Part shown: positions 48,970-58,136 of the stretch, one piece after another
How positions within the stretch are numbered: position 1 is the first letter of the stretch
Layout: each line of letters starts with the position of its first letter
Assembly (NCBI GenBank): GCA_963727035.1
Contig: CAVSEY010000021.1
Location: 124,001 to 188,000, forward strand
DNA length: 64,000 nucleotides
Direction of reading: 5' to 3'
DNA from: Rhodoblastus sp963727035
GTDB taxonomy: Bacteria; Pseudomonadota; Alphaproteobacteria; Rhizobiales; Beijerinckiaceae
Program-made: the position numbers and the translations under genes
The notes under the pieces: model-generated
Seen by the model: the letters and a program-made list of their open reading frames with translations, nothing else
Told to the model about the DNA's origin: nothing
Databases searched by the model: none

Positions 48970-51501
48970 GTGGCATTCCAAACCCGCGTCCGGCCTCAGC
49001 TGAAGCTTGACCATTTTTTTGATGAACTCGGTGACGAATTCATGGCGGCCTTATTCTCCGAAACGCTTTTTCAGGCCGTGCGCAGGCATCTGGGCAACGG
49101 CTACACCATCTTGAGCCAGCGCGGCGCCGTGGCGCTGTTTGGCGCCGCGATGCTTGAATTCGCCAAGATCGTCGACAAGCCGGTCGGGCCCTTTCTGCCG
49201 GTCGGCCAGATTTTGAGCGACGGGCCCAAATTTTTTCGTAGCTACGGATTTTTGGGAACCTTCGGCGCCGTCTTGCGCTATTTGGCCGCCCTTTATTTTC
49301 CTCCGCTCGGCAGAAGCCGCAACCCGGTCAACCGGCAAGTCCTCGAACAGGCGGTTCGCTATCATTACACCTACGAACTGACCAAAGCCGACGGCGTCGT
49401 GCCCGCCCGCCGGCCGGTCAATGAGATGGACTACGCCCTCGAAGTCCCCTTCGCCTTCGATCCCGGACCGGTTCACGAACGGACGATCGCGGTGGTCGTG
49501 CATTGTTTCTATCCCGACGTGCTCCCGGAATTGCTCGTCAAGATCGAGAATATTCCCGGCGCGGTCGACCTGTTCCTTTCAACCGACGAGGAAACGAAGA
49601 AACAGGAAATCGAACGCCATCTCGCGCACTGGACCAAGGGGGCGCTCGACATCAGGATTCTCCCCAATCGCGGCCGCGACATCGCCGCGAAATTCGTCGG
49701 CTTTCACGACATTTATGAGCGCTATGAGATTTTTTTGCATCTGCATACCAAGAAGTCGCCGCATGGTGGAACGCCGCTTGAACGTTGGCGCGATTATTTG
49801 ATTGATAATATGTTGGGATCGCCGGAAATCGTCCGCTCGATCCTTTGTTTGTTCGAGGACGAAAAAATCGGCGTCGTTTTCCCTCAGCATCTGTTCGAGA
49901 TCCGGGGGATCGTCAATTGGGGCTATAATTACGACAAAGCTCGTAAATTGATGGCGAAAATCGGGGTCAAGCTCAACAAGAACCTTGTCCTTGAATTCCC
50001 TTCCGGCTCGATGTTCTGGGGGCGTTGCGCGGCCATCAAGCCCCTGCTCGACCTCGGCCTCGACTATTCCGATTTTCCGGTCGAGGATAGCCACGTCGAC
50101 GGGACCTTGGCCCATACGATCGAGCGCTGCGTGCTGATGGTGGCGGAATCGGCCGGCTTCGAATGGCTCAAGGTTGTGCGCCGCCCCCTCTATCCACTGC
50201 AAGACACGGTCTTGACGGTGAATGCGCGATCGGATCTCGCCACCCACAGGCTCAAGGTCTTTCGTCCCTGCCTGACTGCGGTCGACGGCTTCGTTCCGCC
50301 CTATGGCCAGCCCGTGATCGAAGCCGCGCCGATCCAGACTTATCCCTCCCGCAATCGCCGCCCGCGCTTGAATTTGATCTTGAACACGGTCAATCCGCAT
50401 CAAAGCTTCGGCGGCGTCACCACAGCTTTGAAATATTTCAACGAATGGGCGGAGGCCCTCGGCGTCGGATTCGATCGGCGGATCATTGTGACCGATGCGG
50501 AGATCGAGAAAGCTTCTTACGACCTCTTGCCGGACTTCACGCCAAAACCCTTCCTGCCGAGTCTCGACAAGGAAACGCGCGTCATCGTCGACGCCAGTGG
50601 TCGCGAGGGCGGCGCCATCGACCTGCGCGCCCAGGATTTCTTCGTCGCCACCGCCTGGTGGACCGCCAAAATCGCCATCGAATTCGACGACGACCGCAAG
50701 CGCTATTTCGGCAAAAGCCTCCCCTTCCTCTATCTCATTCAGGACGAGGAGCCGTATTTTTACGGCTGGGGCAGCAAATTCGCCCTCGCCGAGGCGACCT
50801 ACCATCATGCGGACCGCGCCATCGCCGTCATCAATTCCGAAGAGCTTTTTTCCGAGATGACGGCGAAATACCAGTTCCTGCAGGCTTTTTGCATTCCCTA
50901 TCGGCTGAACGAACGGATCGACAAGCTTTTGGCGCCGAAACCGCGCGAACGGCTGATCCTCGTCTATGCCCGGCCCTCCGTCGCGCGCAACGCGTTCGAA
51001 ATCATCTGCGCCGCGCTCCACGCCTGGCAGCAGACCGATCCCATCCGCGCCAGCCGCTGGAAGATCGTCATGCTGGGCGAAAGTTTCGACCTCGGCTACG
51101 CCTACCCCGTCCAGAACGTCCTGATCGAAGGCAAGGCGAGCCTGGAGCGTTACGCGGACTATCTCAGCCGCGCCTCCGTCGGAATATCCTTGATGCTCTC
51201 GCCCCATCCGAGCTACCCTCCGCTGGAAATGGCGGCGGCGGGGGTGCGGACGATCACCAACGCCTTCGGCCCCAAAAATCTGGCGCAAAAATTTCCGGAG
51301 ATCGTGTCTTTGCCCAACCTGACACCTGATTGTCTTGCCGAAGAGATCGAAAAGGCCGTGGCGCGAACCGAGCCGCGCGTCGGCGGGATACAGGGCCGCG
51401 GCGCGAGCCCTAACCCCGTTTTGCCTGCCCAGGAGCCAACGCCGGGCAAGATCGCCCATCTGATCCTAGCTGCCGGCGCGGACGGAGACGTTCGCGCATG
51501 A
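48970..51501 (+). CDS. RgpF (rhamnan synthesis F) - WsaF-type glycosyltransferase fusion
   Basis: 843 residues (GTG at 48970; an ATG at 49042 is an alternative). The middle part is RgpF-like: VVVHCFYPDVLPELLVKIEN, NRGRDIAAKFVGFHDIYERY, LHLHTKKSPHGG and FPSGSMFWGRCAAIKPLL. From about residue 460 a WsaF-type GT4 fold begins: LILNTVNPHQSFGGVTTALK, YLIQDEEPYFYGWGSKFALA and a nucleotide-sugar region near ISLMLSPHPSYPPLEMAAAG. Probably a two-step rhamnosyl- or related glycosyltransferase. It is divergent from kpsT and overlaps kpsM by four bases. Confidence 0.85.
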   Translation: MAFQTRVRPQLKLDHFFDELGDEFMAALFSETLFQAVRRHLGNGYTILSQRGAVALFGAAMLEFAKIVDKPVGPFLPVGQILSDGPKFFRSYGFLGTFGAVLRYLAALYFPPLGRSRNPVNRQVLEQAVRYHYTYELTKADGVVPARRPVNEMDYALEVPFAFDPGPVHERTIAVVVHCFYPDVLPELLVKIENIPGAVDLFLSTDEETKKQEIERHLAHWTKGALDIRILPNRGRDIAAKFVGFHDIYERYEIFLHLHTKKSPHGGTPLERWRDYLIDNMLGSPEIVRSILCLFEDEKIGVVFPQHLFEIRGIVNWGYNYDKARKLMAKIGVKLNKNLVLEFPSGSMFWGRCAAIKPLLDLGLDYSDFPVEDSHVDGTLAHTIERCVLMVAESAGFEWLKVVRRPLYPLQDTVLTVNARSDLATHRLKVFRPCLTAVDGFVPPYGQPVIEAAPIQTYPSRNRRPRLNLILNTVNPHQSFGGVTTALKYFNEWAEALGVGFDRRIIVTDAEIEKASYDLLPDFTPKPFLPSLDKETRVIVDASGREGGAIDLRAQDFFVATAWWTAKIAIEFDDDRKRYFGKSLPFLYLIQDEEPYFYGWGSKFALAEATYHHADRAIAVINSEELFSEMTAKYQFLQAFCIPYRLNERIDKLLAPKPRERLILVYARPSVARNAFEIICAALHAWQQTDPIRASRWKIVMLGESFDLGYAYPVQNVLIEGKASLERYADYLSRASVGISLMLSPHPSYPPLEMAAAGVRTITNAFGPKNLAQKFPEIVSLPNLTPDCLAEEIEKAVARTEPRVGGIQGRGASPNPVLPAQEPTPGKIAHLILAAGADGDVRA

Positions 51502-52328
51502 CCATGACCATTGTAAAGCGAGAGTCCGGCGCTTTGCCTTCCACTTGGCTTGCGGCGTCACGGACGAGGAACGAACTCGGTCGAATTGTCCTGGCCTTCA
51601 TGCTGCGCGATATGCGCACGCGTTACGGCCGGTCCTATATTTCTTATTTGATTTCCATCGCCTGGCCGCTCTTCCATTTGCTCACGATGTATGGCGTTTA
51701 TGTGCTGACCCATCAGATCGCGCCTATTGGCGACGATCCCTCGATTTTCGCCTTCACCGGCCTCGCGCCCTATATCCTGTGCCTCTATCCGGCGCGGTTC
51801 ACCGCGCTGGCGGTCATCCAGAACAAGCCGCTGCTGCTTTTCCCGATCGTTGCCCCGCTGCAGTTGATTTTTGCCCGCGTTCTTCTCGAAGCGCTTTCGG
51901 CGGTCGCGGTTTTCATGCTCTTCTTTGCCGGCCTCGTGGCTTTCGGCGCCGCCACACCCCCGCCCGATATCTATTCCACTTCCCTGGTTATCGCGGCGAC
52001 GATCTATTTTTCCCTCGGGCTCGGGGTATTCGGCGTCATTCTCTGCTCGTTTCACATGCTGGCGGGTATTTTGTTCGTCGTGTTTTTTGTGCTCGGTCTT
52101 TACTTGAGCTCCGGCGCGATCATCCCGCTCATGTTCGTGCCCCAGACGATCAAGGACGCCTTATGGTATAATCCGCTTTTTCAGGCGGTGGCGCTGCTGC
52201 GATCCGCCTATTATGGCGGGCTCGGCGCGGACGTTTATAGTCTTTCCTATATCGTCCTGGTCGGAAGCGTCTTCCTGCTCCTTGGCCTTGCCGGCGAGCG
52301 ATTGGTGCGCGGACGATTTCTCGTTTAG
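51498..52328 (+). CDS. kpsM: KpsM capsule polysaccharide ABC transporter permease
   Basis: 276 residues with six hydrophobic segments of the ABC-2 type. The KpsM-like start reads RNELGRIVLAFMLRDMRTRY, then YLISIAWPLFHLLTMYGVYV; the loop before the last helices has SGAIIPLMFVPQTIKDALWY and NPLFQAVALLRSAYYGGLGA. Exports the finished lipid-linked glycan together with KpsT. Translational coupling to the preceding glycosyltransferase (ATGA overlap). Confidence 0.92.
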   Translation: MTMTIVKRESGALPSTWLAASRTRNELGRIVLAFMLRDMRTRYGRSYISYLISIAWPLFHLLTMYGVYVLTHQIAPIGDDPSIFAFTGLAPYILCLYPARFTALAVIQNKPLLLFPIVAPLQLIFARVLLEALSAVAVFMLFFAGLVAFGAATPPPDIYSTSLVIAATIYFSLGLGVFGVILCSFHMLAGILFVVFFVLGLYLSSGAIIPLMFVPQTIKDALWYNPLFQAVALLRSAYYGGLGADVYSLSYIVLVGSVFLLLGLAGERLVRGRFLV

Positions 52329-52397
52329 CGAAGGGCGCCGGGTTACGACCATCTTCCCGCGATGTTCCACGTGTGTCTCCCCGCACCATTTTCGCAG

Positions 52398-52540
52398 ACT
52401 TTTAAATGCCTGCGCGCTCTGCGAGGCGATCCGGGGAGAGGACCCGGACCTGCGCGAACGGATGAAGGCGATCGCGCATGAGCGCCGGCGCTTCGGCTAT
52501 CGGCGGATGCATAGCTGGATAAAAGTTGGGGGCAACGTCA
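52398..52540 (+). pseudogene. IS3-family transposase OrfB fragment
   Basis: About 45 codons reading LCEAIRGEDPDLRERMKAIA and HERRRFGYRRMHSWIK match the start of IS3-family OrfB (HTH_21-like region), then the sense is lost. Both the upstream OrfA part and the DDE core are missing. The rest of the 375-base interval between kpsM and the next gene has nothing further. Confidence 0.7.
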
Positions 52541-52703
52541 CGAAGCGTCCCGGAAATACGCACGCTCCTCGCACGATTATGGTTCGCGCCGCCTCGCGCC
52601 GTCACCGAAATCATGGATTGGTCGATCTGGCGACGAAAACATCAAGCCGAGGCCGCGCGAGCTCATTACAAACGCCATCATAGTCCGCCACTAATATATA
52701 GTA

Positions 52704-54710
52704 CTAGGCCCGCTTATATCCTTGGGTTCTTCCTTCCACGCTTGCCCGCATTGCTTTGACATAAGCGGCCGCGTGTTCCTGAGGCAAACCAAGGCGCGTC
52801 GCGTAAAGCTTCTCCTGTTTGGCGATTTCGTCAGACCAGTTCTCGCTCAGCGAGGGATGAAGATTGTAGCCGAAAAATTCGCCAAACATAGCTCCTTCCA
52901 GGAATCCAGTCTCCATCTGCTTCGCTGTCGGATCATCATGCGAATGCAGGACAACAGCATCGTTTGCGTAAAACTTTGTGAATCCCAACTTTAAGGCTTC
53001 CCAAGCCCAGACTTGATCCTCTCCCCAGTCAACTTCCGGGTAAGGCAACATATTCCAGACGGACCGGCGCATCGCCGAATTGTTGTCCGAATAATAATGC
53101 ATCACCAATCGCCAATCCACGCCGCCAGGCATGAAGAAGCTCGGCAATCCCCTATCCAAACTGAAAACCGGCCCCAGATCCGCCATACGGTCGAACATGC
53201 GCTCCAGATCGCGTGCGAGAAATGAGTTGTGATCGGGATACGCCTTGTGACGTCCAATCACGCCAGCGACGCGCGGCGCGCTTTCGAATCCTTCGATCAG
53301 ATTCTTGAGCCACTCCTCGTTCATCGGCGTCGCGTCCTGGGTCAGGACGGCGACAAACTCTCCTTCTGTCAACGCGAAGCCGAGGTTCCGCGTGCGGCCG
53401 TGTTGAAATTCCGATTTCGAAATGCTGTGCAAACGAACCCTGCCGCCGAAATCACGGGCGAACTGTGCGGTGTCGTCGGTCGACGAACTGTCGATGACGA
53501 GTACGTCGTAATCGAAGTTACATTTTTGCGACGCAGCGCATTCCAGCACTTGGCGAAAACGGTCTGAGCCGTTGTAAGTGGGGATGATGACGGAAACCGA
53601 GCGATGTTTCTTGACGAGCGGCGCAGTTGCCGCGACTGGGTCGATACTCTGGAACTCAAGTTCCGAGAACCGCTCGAGCAACGCAGCTTCGACCGCTTTC
53701 GCGCTGTTTTCCCAACTGAGGCCGGAAACGAAACGCCTTGCGTTTTCTATGCGTTCGGCCCTCAACTTCGGAACATCGAGAATGCGTTCGATCGCGTCGG
53801 CGACCGAGGTTGGCGTGCTTGACGCCAATTCGAGGGATCCGCTCGGAAATGCAGTTCGCGTGCTTTCGGTATCGATTTCGACGACGGGAAGATCGCAGGC
53901 CATCATCTCGAGAGGCACAAGGGAATAATTCGTCGTCGAGAATACAACGCCGACATCGCTCTTGCGGTAAGTATCTCCAAGTGCGGAGGGCGCTAGAATT
54001 CCAAGTTCGACGCACGGGAATTTGCGACCCGCGCCGTCAGGTTCCTCGCCGAATAGCATGACCTCGAAATCGCTACGGCGACGCGCGAGCTCTTCGAAAG
54101 CGGCCAAGCCGAGATTGACCGCTCTCCGCGGCGTAGATGAACGACAATAAAACGCAATACGATAGATTCGGCTTTTGCTCAGCGGGTTTTTCGGCTTGTG
54201 ATCGGAAAAATTCGCAGGAAAGTAAAACTCTGGATCGGAAGCCAGCTCCCATTCGCGCGCCCACATGCGATGCGTCTCGGCTTTTCGTTGTAGCCATTTT
54301 CCGGCGCACAGAGCCGCTAAACCCATATTGTACGTCAATTCGGCGATGAGGTAATTCTCGCCGACCGGGTGAAAATAGGGCTCGTAATCTTGAATGAAGT
54401 AGAAGCGTTCCTTGAAATTCGTCGCGGCAACGGCCGGAAAAACCGTCCAGCAGTCCGTTGCGATCAAGGCGTCGCCGGACAATTGACGAACGTCGTCAGG
54501 AAGGAAGCGAACAATAACGCGCTCTCCGATCTTCCTGTAATGCTGCTGGATGAAACGCTTCGCCACTGCTGCATTTCTATGATTGAATGCGTTCTGAATC
54601 CACAGCGTTTGTCGGTGTCCGAATTTCTCCAAAAATTCGACGATTCTGAAAATCGTCATATGCCCGCCAGCCCCTTTGGCAAAATCCGGAATAATCCAGT
54701 GAATATCCAA
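52704..54710 (-). CDS. GT4 (WsaF-like) - GT2 fused glycosyltransferase
   Basis: 668 residues. The N-terminal GT4 module begins DIHWIIPDFAKGAGGHMTIF with YFIQDYEPYFHPVGENYLIA and VVFSTTNYSLVPLEMMACDL. From about residue 370 a GT2 rhamnosyltransferase-like module follows: VSVIIPTYNGSDRFRQVLEC, VLVIDSSSTDDT, HGRTRNLGFALTEGEFVAVL and QDATPMNEEWLKNL. Start is TTG at 54710, overlapping the end of the rgpF-like gene. Lower GC than the kps genes, and opposite in direction to kpsM. Confidence 0.82.
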   Translation of the reverse strand: MDIHWIIPDFAKGAGGHMTIFRIVEFLEKFGHRQTLWIQNAFNHRNAAVAKRFIQQHYRKIGERVIVRFLPDDVRQLSGDALIATDCWTVFPAVAATNFKERFYFIQDYEPYFHPVGENYLIAELTYNMGLAALCAGKWLQRKAETHRMWAREWELASDPEFYFPANFSDHKPKNPLSKSRIYRIAFYCRSSTPRRAVNLGLAAFEELARRRSDFEVMLFGEEPDGAGRKFPCVELGILAPSALGDTYRKSDVGVVFSTTNYSLVPLEMMACDLPVVEIDTESTRTAFPSGSLELASSTPTSVADAIERILDVPKLRAERIENARRFVSGLSWENSAKAVEAALLERFSELEFQSIDPVAATAPLVKKHRSVSVIIPTYNGSDRFRQVLECAASQKCNFDYDVLVIDSSSTDDTAQFARDFGGRVRLHSISKSEFQHGRTRNLGFALTEGEFVAVLTQDATPMNEEWLKNLIEGFESAPRVAGVIGRHKAYPDHNSFLARDLERMFDRMADLGPVFSLDRGLPSFFMPGGVDWRLVMHYYSDNNSAMRRSVWNMLPYPEVDWGEDQVWAWEALKLGFTKFYANDAVVLHSHDDPTAKQMETGFLEGAMFGEFFGYNLHPSLSENWSDEIAKQEKLYATRLGLPQEHAAAYVKAMRASVEGRTQGYKRA

Positions 54711-55605
54711 GCAAGAGGCGTTGTAGACCCGGGAGAGGGGGACAGAGGCAAGGGTGCCTGCCGCATGATCTGTGGAGTATCTCGAAGCCAGCGGTTCCCG
54801 ACAATATCCTCTTGAGACGTCGCCGCGTGCAGCGGGGACGTCATCTTCCCAGCGGGCACGCTTTTTAAATAATAGGTTGTGAGCGTGTAACCTCTTGTGG
54901 CCACGGCGAGCGGCAGCGCGCGTTCGCAGACATGGGCGAGAGTTCCCTCCACTTGCCCTTCTTCAGTTTCAAATTCTTCGATTTTGATGGCGCGGACGAC
55001 TTCACGAAACGCCGCGGTCCGAAACCAAGCCATCGACCCCGCCGCAAAATGGGCAAATAAGGGAAAATCGACGTCCGAAATTTCAAAACGGCGCAACAGC
55101 GAGGCAATGCGGGCTTCGTTCCCGCCCAGCGTGCGAATTCCTTCACTTCATAATAAGTGTCCGGAAAAAGCATCGCGCAGGAAGGATTGTCCTGGAGAAA
55201 CGCAATTGACCGGTCGACTATTTTCGAATTGCCGAGGATGTTCCGCAAAATCCAGGACAGCCAACGGTCACCGAAACCGGCGTGCAGACTCTTCTTGGAA
55301 TGAAGATGCAAAACATAGTCATAGTCACGCCAGATCTGTGGAAAGCTACAAATGAATGGGCCTATGTCCCGGCCGCGGTTTTCGACGTGCTCGACGACAA
55401 TTTTCACGTCAGTGCTCAGAAGACGCTGAAAGATATTTTGCAAAAATTCCTTATTTGCCTTCGTGGTGGTCGAAACGAACAAATCGAACTTCGTCTCGAT
55501 CGAAGCCAGATATGTCACAAACAATTCAGCCATCTCCGGAAAATAGAGATGTAACTGAATGGCGATGCGCGGGCCGTGCGTTGCATTTTGCAGCGTCCCC
55601 CGCAA
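54656..55605 (-). CDS. RgpF-like rhamnan synthesis protein, frameshifted in this sequence
   Basis: First part from TTG 55605: IAIQLHLYFPEMAELFVTYL, HVENRGRDIGPFICSFPQIW and LHLHSKKSLHAGFGDRWLSW, the RgpF signature, to YYEVKE. The rest, IRTLGGNEARIASLLRRFEI and FAAGSMAWFRTAAFREVVRA, is in another frame. One missing G near 55,135 would join them. The length is two over a multiple of three, agreeing with a one-base loss. Smaller than the RgpF-WsaF fusion, which it resembles at the RgpF part. Confidence 0.75.
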
Positions 55606-55684
55606 AGAGCTTGGCGAGTGCCGGTCGTCGAGGTCGAACGTAACAGAACATGGCGGGCGTGTACGACACCCGCTGCGCGCCTGA

Positions 55685-56319
55685 TTATCGAGAAAACTGG
55701 AAAAAAAGAGAATTATTCTCTCGCTCCTCGAACGCCCCGAAATTCCGGATGCCGCACATCGTCAAGAAATAAAAAAGGTCAAATTCAGCCGATGGGTTTC
55801 TGTTTTCAAAAACTCCATGACAAAGAAAATGGTCTAGCGGATTGAGGCTAGAAGAGGACACGTCCTGATAGGCCGAAAGATAATAAGCAGGATCGAATAT
55901 CCCACTGGCTTCTACACGCTCTTTTAGGATCGACGCGTCGGGAAGGGCCTCAGCATTGGAGGTCGGCCCGGCCTCGGGACGCACCGCGAAACTATCTCGC
56001 GGGACCTCTTGTTTGATCGATTGGGGCGGAACGCGTTTACGCGTCACCTTGTTCGATATCCAGTCCAGACAGGATTGATTTTTCCCAATCTCACTTCGGG
56101 ATTCGCACGGAGATACTCGGGTAAGTCGAAGCCTGTCGATGGCGATCGCCCTTCTTCTGCTCCGTTGTAAATGAAATGAAGAAGTGGATCAACGCCTGCA
56201 TTTTTTACGTCTGGATAGGTCGACAAATAGTAATGTTCATCGAATAACCCAGACCTTTGTATAGCGGCGTAAGCTTGCTTCGTTTTCCACTTCCGGAAAA
56301 AATATTGCAACATATTCAT
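55685..56319 (-). CDS. Protein of repeated FDxxYYLxxYPDV domains, frameshifted in this sequence
   Basis: Two adjacent frames form one protein. The first (from 56319) has SGLFDEHYYLSTYPDVKNAG, DPLLHFIYNGAEEGRSP and FDLPEYLRANPEVR. The second continues SGIFDPAYYLSAYQDVSSSS, NPLDHFLCHGVFENRNP. Adding one base near 56,063 gives a continuous NPVWHW junction. Such repeats are common at the N-terminus of RgpF and other glycan-locus proteins and may contact sugar or membrane partners (inference). It may once have been fused to the RgpF-like gene 80 bases downstream. Confidence 0.65.
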
Positions 56320-56541
56320 CGATCCCTTCGGAGTTTTTGATGTCCACCCCTATTTAAATAGAAGGCTCAAGCCGAGGCATGTATAGCTTATGCTTATAGG
56401 GCAGGGGCGCATTTTGCGCCCGACCTATTTACAGTGTAGTCTTCCGGCTTCGTGAACTCGGAAGAGTATATGAGTATTGTTTTATCGGATTTCTTCGTGC
56501 GCAGCAGTATCCAGTCCGCTCAAAAACATTTCAGGAGAAGC

Positions 56542-57603
56542 TCACCAAAAAACAGCGTTATGTAATTTGAGATCAGCACCATCCATTGGTTTTTCGCTCC
56601 GGCATATTGCGGCGAGCTTCAATTGCCCGTCATGCGGCGGAACGGGACCCAAACTGGCAAAGCTGTAGGCCGCTTTGAGGTTGGTCCAGGAGGACTTTTG
56701 CTGCAAACGAGTGCGCCCACTGGACAGCGGAGGCATTGTCGAACCTTCGAATTCGAGGATCAGCTCGATCGTGGCGGGTTCGACCAACCCTGGCGCAGCC
56801 GCCAGCACCGAGCATTTTCTGAACGGATCCGAGGGAAGCTGTAATTCGATCCTTGTTTCCGTCGAGGCGATCGGTTGCTCGGCCAGCGACGGCACGAGCA
56901 CCGCGTGCGACGCCGATCTCTTGGAGAAGACATAAGTGTCCTGAATGCCCATCAAGCCGAAGCATGGATGGTAGGCCACCAATTCGAAGGGCGAAAAAAT
57001 CTTCTCCATGACGTCGCGCGTGACGATATTTCCCGTGCTGTTCGCGCCCTCTCCCAGATCGAGACCGACAAACATACCGTCGCCGACGCCATGAACCTCG
57101 GACTTGAAGCCGTGGCGTGCAATTTCGTTCAGGACGATAGGAGCGACGGCGGGGCCTTGCGCCGTCAGGATCGCGATGCCGCCCGGCTTTAGGATGCGCC
57201 AGATTTCCGCCATCCAAAGGTAATGCGTCTGGAATAGGAGATGAGTGAGGACAGATGTAGCGTAGATCAGATCGAAATGATTATCCGGATACGGGAGAGG
57301 CGGCAGCAAGTCCGTCGCCAGATAATTTCCAAATGGCATATTTTGGGCGCACCAAGCCATTGCTGCGCTGTGAATGTCGCAGCCGTAAAACTCGATTTCT
57401 GAAGCCTGAGCGGCCCAGTGCCTAGCGACTCGGCCACAACCGCATCCCCAATCAAGCACTCTCGCGCCCTTTTGGAGGGGCCCCTTGGTCTCCAGGACGA
57501 GCTTTTGTAGAAATTGCTGGTTAGCGGCGCCGGCGGCAAGAAATTGCGGAACGATGTTTCGTCCCCCCACCACATCGAAAATCAGATCGTTGTCGGGAAT
57601 CAA
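56542..57603 (-). CDS. Class I SAM-dependent methyltransferase with C-terminal extension
   Basis: 353 residues. Motif I is RVLDWGCGCGRVARHW, then IEFYGCDIHSAAMAW, FDLIYATSVLTHL and LKPGGIAILTAQGPA, a Methyltransf_11/23-type core in residues 45-170. After about 230 a separate beta-rich domain of unknown role follows. The start is TTG at 57603; sense can be followed somewhat upstream, so the N-terminus may be incomplete. Last gene of the glycan locus; it may methylate a terminal sugar (inference). The 220 bases to the next gene on this strand are AT-rich. Confidence 0.78.
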   Translation of the reverse strand: MIPDNDLIFDVVGGRNIVPQFLAAGAANQQFLQKLVLETKGPLQKGARVLDWGCGCGRVARHWAAQASEIEFYGCDIHSAAMAWCAQNMPFGNYLATDLLPPLPYPDNHFDLIYATSVLTHLLFQTHYLWMAEIWRILKPGGIAILTAQGPAVAPIVLNEIARHGFKSEVHGVGDGMFVGLDLGEGANSTGNIVTRDVMEKIFSPFELVAYHPCFGLMGIQDTYVFSKRSASHAVLVPSLAEQPIASTETRIELQLPSDPFRKCSVLAAAPGLVEPATIELILEFEGSTMPPLSSGRTRLQQKSSWTNLKAAYSFASLGPVPPHDGQLKLAAICRSEKPMDGADLKLHNAVFW

Positions 57604-58136
57604 GAATCGGTTCAGGTCGATCAGGCAGATAATCGTTGGTTCCGGCGACGCGCACCCGCGCCTCCTGCGGCGCGGATAATGGTCCTCCGGCTGGAACCAG
57701 AAAGCGCGAGCCGCAACCGCTTCGGGGCGCCCGAGCAGATCGTCTCTGAATGCGTTAGCCGTCGCCGTGCAAAGGACAGAACCCTTGGAGTCGACTAACT
57801 CGAGCGGAGAGCGGCCTCGCTCCGCGTGTCAGACGCCCATCCTCCGACTGCCGTTGGATGACGAACATCAATCCATCCTTCAAGTGCCACTCTCTATGCT
57901 CCGGTTCGCTGTTCTATGCCAAGGAAAGCCCGCGCGCAGATCCCCACGCGGTTAACAGAAGAATCCGCCAGAAGAACGTCGCGCCGAAAGCGCGGCCTTG
58001 GCGGCTATGGAAATTATAGACGGCTCTTTTTGAATTGCAAATGCTCCTAATTCTACTTAGTCACGATCTGCCAATTACGCGATCGGCTGAGATTTGTTAT
58101 TTTGCTGATTCGGCAAAATGGCGAATGGTGGGGAAG
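57604..58136. other. Intergenic between glycan locus and IS cluster
   Basis: No open frame with family features. The left part may hold lost N-terminal coding sequence of the methyltransferase; the right part, from about 58,015, is AT-rich and probably includes the left end of the IS701-type element. No terminal repeat could be fixed by eye. Confidence 0.35.

Noticed and set aside
49579..51459. 626-codon minus-strand frame opposite the RgpF-WsaF gene
   Set aside because: Shadow; the plus-strand product has strong family motifs throughout.
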